A stretch of 5,008 nucleotides of DNA from contig JABXIP010000368.1 in assembly GCA_013373005.1 (NCBI GenBank), positions 1-5,008 of the forward strand, given 5' to 3'. Position 1 is the first letter of the stretch. Every line of letters starts with the position of its first letter. Positions 1 through 4,591 of this stretch are shown in pieces. Below the pieces are notes generated by a model. It was not told where the DNA came from. It worked only from the letters and a program-made list of their open reading frames with translations, and searched no databases. The position numbers and the translations under genes were made by a program. The DNA is from Cytophagia bacterium (lineage in GTDB: Bacteria > Bacteroidota > Bacteroidia > Cytophagales > Cyclobacteriaceae).

Positions 1-1031
1 ATTCCTCTTTCCAGCAACCAGTACATCACATCAGGAGCCGAAACCCCTTCAACCGTAAACGAAACTATGCCTCCTAATTGAGTACCATGATCATGAAGTT
101 TGATATGATCCATTTGAGAAAGGCCATCTCTCAATTGCTTTCCTAGCGCCTGAACCCTTTGCCAGACATTTTCCATTCCGGCTTCATAGGCATAATCTGC
201 TGCTACCTTTAGCCCAATCTGATTGGCTCTATTGCCTTCCCAGTTTTCAAACTTGCGTGCATCTTGGCGGATGGAATAGCTTCGCTCCCCTGTCCATGTA
301 GCGGAATGTAAATCTATAGTATATGGTGTGAGCTTGGGCAAAACTGACTTTCGAACATACAGAAAGCCAGTGCCTCTAGGTCCTCTCATGTACTTTCTTC
401 CTGTCGCAGAAAGCATGTCGCACTGAATCTTTTCAACATCTATTGGGTACTGACCGGCCGATTGACAAGCATCGAGTAAGTACAAAACTCCTTTTCGCTT
501 ACAGATAGCCCCTATCTCTTCTGCAGGAGCCAAATGACCCGAATTCGTTGGCATGTGACAAATAGCAACCAACTTGGTTTTATTGGTGAACAGCTTCTCA
601 AAGGCCTCAATGTCCTCATCGCCATTAGCATCATTAGGAATTACCTTAATCACCGGCTTTCTAGGATGATGCAGGTAGGCCAAATAGTTGCTGGCATAGT
701 CAGTTCTGTTACAGATGATTTCATCGCCTTCCTGCCAGTCTATGGCCTGAAAAGCGGCATTCCAGGCCGCAGTGGCATTTTCCAAAATGGCAATTTCTTC
801 GCTTTGAGCATTGATTAACCTGGCGATAGCATCATAAGCAGCTTCTAGCTCATCCGCTCTCTTCATCTGAATTTCGTATCCCCCGATGATTGATTCCTCC
901 TTTAAGAAATCAATCACAGCATCTCTAACAGGGTTAGATGGCAAAGAAGCACCCGCATTGTTGAAATGAATTACTTTTTGAGTACCATCCGTTTCTGCTC
1001 TGAATTTGGCAATGTCTTTGTCTGTAAACAT
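1..1031 (-). CDS. Class V aminotransferase-fold PLP enzyme (cysteine desulfurase/epimerase-like), C-terminus cut by window edge
   Basis: Reading the minus strand from ATG at 1031 gives 343 codons with no stop before the left edge, so the C-terminus is missing (perhaps 40-50 residues, as family members are usually about 380-400). The N-terminus has FNNAGASLP (residues 23-31), the substrate/phosphate-binding start typical of this fold. LLDACQSAGQYPIDV (185-199) supplies the Asp187 expected to contact the pyridine nitrogen and Gln190. SATGRKYMRGPRGTGFLYV (208-226) contains Lys213, the predicted Schiff-base lysine. Arg precedes this lysine where cysteine desulfurases usually have His, which argues against a housekeeping SufS/IscS and for one of the uncharacterised lyase, epimerase or EgtE-like branches. 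No signal peptide is visible, so the protein should be cytoplasmic. The gene diverges from the lytic transglycosylase gene across a 98-bp spacer. There is no good Shine-Dalgarno just before the ATG. The family call is firm; the substrate cannot be assigned. Confidence 0.9.
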   Translation of the reverse strand, partial: MFTDKDIAKFRAETDGTQKVIHFNNAGASLPSNPVRDAVIDFLKEESIIGGYEIQMKRADELEAAYDAIARLINAQSEEIAILENATAAWNAAFQAIDWQEGDEIICNRTDYASNYLAYLHHPRKPVIKVIPNDANGDEDIEAFEKLFTNKTKLVAICHMPTNSGHLAPAEEIGAICKRKGVLYLLDACQSAGQYPIDVEKIQCDMLSATGRKYMRGPRGTGFLYVRKSVLPKLTPYTIDLHSATWTGERSYSIRQDARKFENWEGNRANQIGLKVAADYAYEAGMENVWQRVQALGKQLRDGLSQMDHIKLHDHGTQLGGIVSFTVEGVSAPDVMYWLLERG

Positions 1032-1042
1032 GTTGAAAGTTA

Positions 1043-1062
1043 GTCATCCTTATAAGAATGAC
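1043..1062. promoter_or_regulatory. 20-bp dyad in divergent spacer, candidate operator
   Basis: GTCATCCTTATAAGAATGAC is a palindrome with 9 of 10 pairs matched; the only mismatch is C1048/A1057. It lies 11 bp upstream of the aminotransferase start (1031) and 67 bp upstream of the transglycosylase start (1130), where a dimeric regulator controlling one or both divergent genes would bind. The symmetry is seen directly. The regulatory role is inferred, and no regulator gene is present in the window. A cruciform or RNA hairpin role is less likely, because the symmetry runs to the centre with no natural loop and there is no T-tract. Confidence 0.45.
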
Positions 1063-1104
1063 ACCAATTACTCAAGAGGTATTTCAGTCATAATTTAGCT
1101 TCAC

Positions 1105-1112
1105 TATCTTTA
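1105..1112 (+). promoter_or_regulatory. Candidate Bacteroidota-type -7 element upstream of the transglycosylase gene
   Basis: TATCTTTA matches 7 of 8 positions of the TAnnTTTG -7 consensus known for Bacteroidota primary sigma factor. It ends 17 bp before the ATG at 1130, which would give a short leader. No clear -33 TTG lies at the right distance; the best is a weak ATTTC near 1081. A second imperfect match, TAATTTAG at 1091-1098, is also present. AT-rich spacers produce such matches by chance, so this is only a candidate. Confidence 0.22.
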
Positions 1113-1129
1113 AATCAAATTCGCTTCAC

Positions 1130-2092
1130 ATGAAAAAACTACTCAGTGCTATTCTTCTTTTCTGCTCTATGGGCATTTATGCCCAAGTCAACCAATCTGA
1201 GGTTGATGCTTTTATTAAGGAATACAGCAGTAAGCATGAAGTAAGTGAAACAGAATTGCGCGGACTTCTGCAGACCGCAGAATTTCAGCAAGGAATTATA
1301 GACAAAATTAGTAAACCTGCTGAAGGCACTATGACATGGGAGCGCTACCGCAAGATTTTTGTTACAGAAGAAAGAGCACAAGCAGGAGTAGATTTCTGGA
1401 AAGAACATAAAGAAACAGTGGCCAAGGTTAGCCAGGAAACTGGCGTGAATGAAGAAATCATACTTGGAATCATAGGAGTTGAAACCTATTTCGGCCGAAT
1501 TAAAGGAAGCTACAAAGTGCTCGATGCGCTTTACACTCTTGGCTTCGGCTATCCGAAAAGAGGAAAATTCTTTAAGTCTGAGCTCGCTAAATACCTTGAA
1601 CTCACGGCTAAGGAAGACCTGGACCCTAAAACGATTGAAGGATCTTATGCCGGAGCCATGGGATATTCACAGTTTATGCCAAGCAGTTACCTAGCATACG
1701 CTAAAAGTTTTGATGAAGGAGGAACAGCAGACCTCATCAACGACCCTGCCGATGCCATTGCTAGTGTTGCCAACTATCTGAAAGTACATCGATGGAAAAG
1801 AGGTGAACCGATAGTAGCAAGCGCTAATTTCACAAGAAAGTTGACTAACCTCAACAAGCAATCACTTAAGCCAAAGAACAAGCTCTCTGACTATACAGCT
1901 TTAGGTATTGAGCCTGGATTCAAAGTCTCAGGAGACACTCCAGCCACATTGGTAATTCTTGATATGGAGGAAGGAAAAGAGCACTGGTACGGCTTCGATA
2001 ACTTCTATGTCATCACCAGATACAATCATAGCCCCATGTATGCCATGGCCGTTTTTCAGCTCGCTGAAAAAATGAAGGGAATGATGGATTGA
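1130..2092 (+). CDS. MltB-type lytic murein transglycosylase (GH103/SLT_2 family), exported
   Basis: This 320-residue protein should cleave the MurNAc-GlcNAc bond of peptidoglycan, leaving a 1,6-anhydro-MurNAc end, in the periplasm. It starts with a signal peptide (residues 1-18, MKKLL then a hydrophobic core), with likely cleavage at YA|Q. There is no lipobox cysteine, so it should be a soluble form like Slt35 rather than a lipoprotein. The catalytic block IIGVETYFGRIKG (114-126) carries Glu118, equivalent to the catalytic Glu of E. coli MltB. The second hallmark, GSYAGAMGYSQFMPSSY (171-187), is nearly the same as in E. coli, followed by DPADAIASVANYLKVHRW (205-222). The C-terminal NFYVITRYNHSPMYAMAV (291-308) completes the substrate cleft. 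All family blocks are present, so the enzyme looks intact and active. The start is the only Met upstream of a sensible signal peptide. The TA module follows 26 bp downstream with no terminator seen between them. The symbol mltB is plausible but is used loosely in this phylum. Confidence 0.95.
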   Translation: MKKLLSAILLFCSMGIYAQVNQSEVDAFIKEYSSKHEVSETELRGLLQTAEFQQGIIDKISKPAEGTMTWERYRKIFVTEERAQAGVDFWKEHKETVAKVSQETGVNEEIILGIIGVETYFGRIKGSYKVLDALYTLGFGYPKRGKFFKSELAKYLELTAKEDLDPKTIEGSYAGAMGYSQFMPSSYLAYAKSFDEGGTADLINDPADAIASVANYLKVHRWKRGEPIVASANFTRKLTNLNKQSLKPKNKLSDYTALGIEPGFKVSGDTPATLVILDMEEGKEHWYGFDNFYVITRYNHSPMYAMAVFQLAEKMKGMMD

Positions 2093-2104
2093 TTGGTTTT
2101 TTAG

Positions 2105-2115
2105 CTTAAATTAAG
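2105..2115. promoter_or_regulatory. 11-bp perfect palindrome before the antitoxin start, candidate TA operator
   Basis: CTTAA-A-TTAAG is a perfect inverted repeat ending 3 bp before the antitoxin ATG, inside the only 26-bp spacer that could hold a TA-specific promoter or operator. Type II TA operons are usually autorepressed at such sites. It is AT-rich and short, so chance is possible, and the antitoxin has no obvious DNA-binding fold, which weakens the case. Confidence 0.3.
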
Positions 2116-2118
2116 TCT

Positions 2119-2325
2119 ATGTCAACTGACGAAAGAAAATTGGAGATAATCAGAAAAGTGAGTTCTGATATAGATGAGCCAACACTTGATGCAATCGAAT
2201 ATTTGTTATCAACATCTTCCGATATCCCAGAACCCATACTTAGAATAATAGAACAAGCAATGGCCGAAGAACCTTTGGAAGAGTATACTTCCGCTAAAGA
2301 TGCTATTGAGAAAAGCAAAACATGA
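2119..2325 (+). CDS. Small acidic antitoxin candidate of a RelE/ParE-type TA module
   Basis: This 68-residue protein sits directly before, and overlaps by 4 bp (ATGA), a RelE/ParE-family toxin gene, the standard antitoxin-first order that allows translational coupling. It is strongly acidic: 17 Asp/Glu against 8 Lys/Arg, net about -9, as expected for a partner of the basic toxin. The N-terminal half (DERKLEIIRKVSSDIDEPTL, then AIEYLLS) looks helical and resembles the leading segment of short Bacteroidota antitoxins. The C-terminal EQAMAEEPLEEYTSAKDAIE (45-64) resembles the toxin-wrapping tail of the 'addiction module component' type. No ribbon-helix-helix, HTH or AbrB/SpoVT motif is recognised, so any DNA binding is uncertain. 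The ATG at 2119 is the first in frame after the transglycosylase stop. The antitoxin role rests on position, charge and tail pattern rather than a definite family match. Confidence 0.75.
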   Translation: MSTDERKLEIIRKVSSDIDEPTLDAIEYLLSTSSDIPEPILRIIEQAMAEEPLEEYTSAKDAIEKSKT

Positions 2326-2621
2326 GGAGAGTCAAATGGACACACACCGCAAAGAAATCGCTCAACCAAGTTTATGAATTTTCAAATGTTGTCTGGGGGA
2401 GCAATGTTGCCAATCATTTTTTGCAGTTGGTAGACTCAAGGATTAGTTCACTGATTAAAAATCCTGAGATTGGAAAAAGACATCGCAATTTCCGATCAAT
2501 ATTAATTCATAAACATGTTCGACTCTTTTATGAAACTCGGAATTCAGAGATAGTATTACTTGCCTTCTGGGACAATAGGCAAGACCCCAATAAACTTGCA
2601 GTTTTGCTTCTAAAAAAGTAG
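2322..2621 (+). CDS. RelE/ParE-family type II toxin
   Basis: This 99-residue protein has the full length expected of the family. It opens with a first strand and helix pattern, KWTHTAKKSLNQVYEF (5-20), in which WT-x-x-A is typical of ParE/RelE members. It continues through a long amphipathic helix (about 26-46) to NPEIGKRHRNFRSIL (47-61), then the strand core IHKHVRLFYETR (62-73) and the diagnostic ending IVLLAFWDNRQDPNKL (77-92). KH-x-x-LFY and FWDxRQxP are characteristic of Bacteroidota RelE/ParE toxins. The net charge is about +11. RelE-type members cleave ribosome-bound mRNA and ParE-type members poison gyrase; sequence alone does not decide between them here. The start overlaps the antitoxin stop. 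The stop codon (2619-2621) abuts a hairpin whose T-tract on the minus strand is encoded within the toxin's last codons. There is no sign of truncation or frameshift. Confidence 0.88.
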   Translation: MRRVKWTHTAKKSLNQVYEFSNVVWGSNVANHFLQLVDSRISSLIKNPEIGKRHRNFRSILIHKHVRLFYETRNSEIVLLAFWDNRQDPNKLAVLLLKK

Positions 2622-2642
2622 TCCCGACATTGCTGACGGGAC
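2612..2642 (-). terminator. Intrinsic terminator for the convergent minus-strand gene
   Basis: GTCCCG (2621-2626) pairs with CGGGAC (2637-2642) across a 10-nt loop. Read on the minus strand, the stem is followed by TAC and then six T (complement of 2617-2612), the layout of a rho-independent terminator, 45 nt past the stop of the small gene at 2688. On the plus strand the stem is followed by CCGGATAG with no T-run, so it would be a poor terminator for the TA operon, although the hairpin could protect that mRNA's 3' end. Confidence 0.65.
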
Positions 2643-2687
2643 CCGGATAGAAAACACTTTTATGCTAAATTTATCTCAAACCAAAAA

Positions 2688-2960
2688 CTAATCAGGCATT
2701 TGTAAGTGTTTCGTTTTTTGAATCAGGTGTTGCACCTGCTCTTCTGTAACGATTTGTTTTCCACCTTCTTTTAATTCATCCAATAATAATTCGGCTACCC
2801 TCTCCTCTCTTATTTCATCTCTTCGTTCCTTTCGCAGCATATTCAAGTAATCATGTAATAGACTACGGCAGGTGTCTTCCACATGAAAAACCACACCGCT
2901 TATGGTGATTTTGTCTTGGCTGCTCATCGCTTCGGGGTAAAATATAGGTTGAAAAAACAT
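2688..2960 (-). CDS. Small cytoplasmic protein resembling the leader domain of Bacteroidota PspC proteins
   Basis: This is a protein of 90 residues, or 79 if started at the internal Met12 (codon 2927-2925). The pattern starts at KITISGVVFHVEDTCRSLL (17-35), then DYLNMLRKERRDEIREE, RVAELLLDEL (54-63) and IVTEEQVQHLIQKT (70-83). This follows the order I-x-I-x-G-x-x-FH-x-E, YL, R-x-AELL, VT-x-x-x-V known from the N-terminal cytoplasmic segment of Bacteroidota PspC-domain proteins, though the middle is shorter. No transmembrane PspC part follows: the stop is followed 45 nt later by a terminator, so this is a stand-alone unit rather than a frameshifted long gene. Met12 fits the family start better and is preceded by TATATTTT (2946-2939), a possible -7 element, so the true start is uncertain. 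No signal peptide or membrane helix is seen, and the protein is highly charged. The family resemblance comes from pattern memory and needs a profile search. Function is unknown; a helical protein-protein interaction role is conceivable. Confidence 0.65.
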   Translation of the reverse strand: MFFQPIFYPEAMSSQDKITISGVVFHVEDTCRSLLHDYLNMLRKERRDEIREERVAELLLDELKEGGKQIVTEEQVQHLIQKTKHLQMPD

Positions 2961-3071
2961 TTCGCTACAGTTTGTTCTTTAGACTCATCTTCTTTGGGAT
3001 AGTTACCCAATTAGTAGCCATTTAGTATATAGATGATGTGTACGCGGAAAATGTTGCATTCAGATGAAATT

Positions 3072-3099
3072 TTAACACTCGTTAAATAAACTTAACACT
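3072..3099. repeat. TTAACACT direct repeat with embedded GTTAA inverted copy
   Basis: TTAACACT occurs at 3072-3079 and again at 3092-3099, exactly 20 bp apart, with GTTAA at 3081-3085 forming an inverted partner to both. It lies just past the 3' end of the last DUF4097-like gene. On the minus strand GTTAA-GTTTAT-TTAAC could fold as a weak 5-bp hairpin, but no T-run of terminator quality follows. The region is AT-rich and the repeat may be accidental. The rest of the 142-bp spacer (2961-3102) shows only a short TTGGG/CCCAA inverted repeat at 2994-3010. Confidence 0.3.
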
Positions 3100-3102
3100 T
3101 CA

Positions 3103-3795
3103 TCACTTAGATCTTCTGAAATAAATATCGGAAGTAACCGTCTCGAGAGACACATGCTTTCCTCCTTTGCCAAGATTAGCTGATATCTCATGAGCACTGA
3201 TTAATGGCAGGCCTTTATCCTTACTCATAAGAAAATCATGATTGGTGAAAATTCCACCATTCACAGTTTTGATCTCTACTTCAGCACCTTGATCTTCGGG
3301 CCATTCGAGTTCAATGTCTCCGGTAACTGTTTTAGCATAGAGTTCTTTGTAGAACCCTTCAATGAACAAATCACCGATAACAGACTCGATATCTAACTCA
3401 GCATCTTTGGGTAATTTAACTTCCACCGAAACATCCATACAGATTCGGTTTCTTTTACCATTTCTACCCCAGTTAATAGAGTGCTCACCATCACAGTCAT
3501 AAAAACCATCTATATCCAGATTTTTCTCATCGAATTCAACCTCCAGCCTGATTCTACTCGTGCTTTCATCGAGTGAAATTTCAAGCAGGTCATTTAACTG
3601 ACCATCATTGATGGAGTAAGTGACCTTAACTGAAACCTCATCTTGATTACCATTACTCACTGTAATTTTATCAACCAATTCGGCATCTATATCTACTCGT
3701 TTGTTTCCAAAACTTACCGTCTTTTCGAAAACTTCAGTTTGAGCCAGGCTTATTGTGCAAAGCAGAGTCAGGCAAAGGGTGGATAGCGCTTTCAT
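3103..3795 (-). CDS. Exported DUF4097-like beta-repeat protein, last gene of the cluster
   Basis: This 230-residue protein has a signal peptide (residues 1-18, cleavage likely LA|Q) and no lipobox-type ending or later membrane span, so it should be periplasmic or outer-surface. After a beta-rich N-terminal half beginning FEKTVSF (23-29), the C-terminal half carries evenly spaced turns typical of DUF4097/DUF2807 right-handed beta folds: SVIGDLF (G141), TVTGDIE (G159), TVNGGIF (G180) and TVTSDIYFRR (S222). The spacings of 18, 21 and 42 are identical to those of the upstream paralogue. Cys101 and Cys119 are the only cysteines in the mature protein and could form a disulfide closing the central loop. 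The ATG lies 1 bp after the stop of the preceding gene and is preceded by an A-rich stretch, so translational coupling is likely. Molecular function is not known for such proteins; adhesin-like or envelope-stress roles are proposed for the wider family. No strong terminator follows. Confidence 0.82.
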   Translation of the reverse strand: MKALSTLCLTLLCTISLAQTEVFEKTVSFGNKRVDIDAELVDKITVSNGNQDEVSVKVTYSINDGQLNDLLEISLDESTSRIRLEVEFDEKNLDIDGFYDCDGEHSINWGRNGKRNRICMDVSVEVKLPKDAELDIESVIGDLFIEGFYKELYAKTVTGDIELEWPEDQGAEVEIKTVNGGIFTNHDFLMSKDKGLPLISAHEISANLGKGGKHVSLETVTSDIYFRRSK

Positions 3796-3796
3796 T

Positions 3797-4534
3797 CTAA
3801 TTTTTTCTTAAGAAAATGTTTCCAAACTCCGACTCTACTCTCAATGATTCCGAGCCTCCATTTTCCTTGAGTTCAGCTATCATTTGCTTACCCATCATAT
3901 CGTTGCCCTTCACCGACAGCTTGCTATCCAGGTTGGCGAAAATTTGCCCCCAGCTGGTTGAAACGTTCAAGTCTTTAATGTTTCGCTCAATCACTTTGAT
4001 ATCGGCACCTCCAAATTTGGCCAGTACTTCAATTTCTTTGGGCAGACTCTGTACTTCAACCATGCCATACTTAGCATTGACTTGAACTACTGCTGATTTC
4101 GGAAGGGTAATTTCCAACTCAATATCAATCTTGGTTCCGTATGTGTAATTCCCATTTCCTTTACCAATGGTGATTGATTTGCCATCTCTATTTACCGTAA
4201 TCGATTCTTCGTCATCGTCATCATCAGACACCATAATGTAATTGCCGTTATGCTTGTCGATATCCTTCAAATGAGAAGAAATAATTAAACCCTTCGACCC
4301 ACGCTTGTCTTCAATGGTGAAGTCTTCGGTGTTTTCTTTGCCATTGATAAAAACTCTGGCCTTGACTAGAACTTCCTGCTTTTCCCAAGTATTGATTTTA
4401 ACTAGCTCCGGATATTCGAAATCCAGCGTAAGTTTATCTTCCTTGTTTAATTGATACGATTTTTCGAAGGTGCTTTGTGCTTCAAGGCCTGAGCTCATCA
4501 ATAGCACTAGAAGGAGAGTGATTGTTTGTTTCAT
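3797..4534 (-). CDS. Exported DUF4097-like beta-repeat protein with acidic loop
   Basis: This 245-residue protein has a signal peptide (1-19, cleavage likely EA|Q). The mature N-terminus (FEKSYQLNKEDKLTLDFEYP, from residue 23) is typical of Bacteroidota exported proteins annotated as hypothetical or DUF4097, and aligns with FEK at the same position in the downstream paralogue. A central insert holds D104-D108 followed by E109-E110 (codons 4225-4205, a GAT/GAC run), then a Gly/Asn-rich stretch (GKGNGNYTYG, 124-133). The C-terminal rungs are KYGMVEV (G157), KFGGADI (G175), SWGQIFA (G196) and EFGNIFLRK (G238). There are no cysteines. The acidic run could bind Ca2+ or simply be a solvent loop; neither can be shown here. 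It is preceded by a strong terminator hairpin ending 18 nt before the ATG, and no clear promoter is seen in that gap, so expression may rely on read-through. It is probably co-transcribed with the gene after it. Confidence 0.82.
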   Translation of the reverse strand: MKQTITLLLVLLMSSGLEAQSTFEKSYQLNKEDKLTLDFEYPELVKINTWEKQEVLVKARVFINGKENTEDFTIEDKRGSKGLIISSHLKDIDKHNGNYIMVSDDDDDEESITVNRDGKSITIGKGNGNYTYGTKIDIELEITLPKSAVVQVNAKYGMVEVQSLPKEIEVLAKFGGADIKVIERNIKDLNVSTSWGQIFANLDSKLSVKGNDMMGKQMIAELKENGGSESLRVESEFGNIFLRKN

Positions 4535-4552
4535 GATAATTGAGTTAAGATG

Positions 4553-4587
4553 AAAAAGCCCCAGCGTTGACCTGCACTGGGGCTTTT
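4553..4587 (-). terminator. Strong intrinsic terminator between two DUF4097-like genes
   Basis: AAAAGCCCCAG (4554-4564) pairs perfectly with CTGGGGCTTTT (4577-4587), giving an 11-bp stem with a 12-nt loop. On the minus strand the GC-rich core is followed by five T. It begins 4 nt past the stop of the partial gene at 4592 and ends 18 nt before the next gene's start. The A/T flanks make it nearly symmetric, but on the plus strand the run is only four T and there is no plus-strand gene, so it acts on the minus-strand cluster. Confidence 0.88.
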
Positions 4588-4591
4588 GGTT

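Noticed and set aside
534..818. 94-codon plus-strand open frame
   Set aside because: It lies fully opposite the well-supported aminotransferase gene, whose motifs run through this stretch; the plus-strand translation has no recognisable domain.
1035..1067. Possible promoter for the aminotransferase: TTG, 22-bp gap, TAACTTTC on the minus strand
   Set aside because: The -7-like element would end only 3 bp before the ATG, forcing a leaderless transcript, and the gap is slightly long; too weak to list.
1139..1408. Minus-strand open frame with a cysteine-rich translation
   Set aside because: It is a shadow of the transglycosylase gene, which has a signal peptide and catalytic blocks in the other frame.
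1479..1694. 71-codon plus-strand frame inside the transglycosylase gene
   Set aside because: It overlaps the catalytic region of the real gene in another frame and has no supporting motif.
2106..2369. 87-codon minus-strand frame across the TA genes
   Set aside because: It is antisense to the antitoxin and toxin start, with no motif; the plus-strand pair has the classic overlap and family signatures.
2994..3010. TTGGG-ATAGTTA-CCCAA inverted repeat
   Set aside because: The stem is only 5 bp with no T-run and no relation to a start or stop; compatible with chance.
3816..4085. 89-codon plus-strand frame
   Set aside because: It is antisense to the rung region of the DUF4097-like gene; the Ser/Leu-rich translation is typical of a shadow.
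4205..4225. GAT/GAC trinucleotide run as a phase-variable microsatellite
   Set aside because: It is only seven acidic codons with mixed synonymous bases, so slippage is unlikely and would be in frame.
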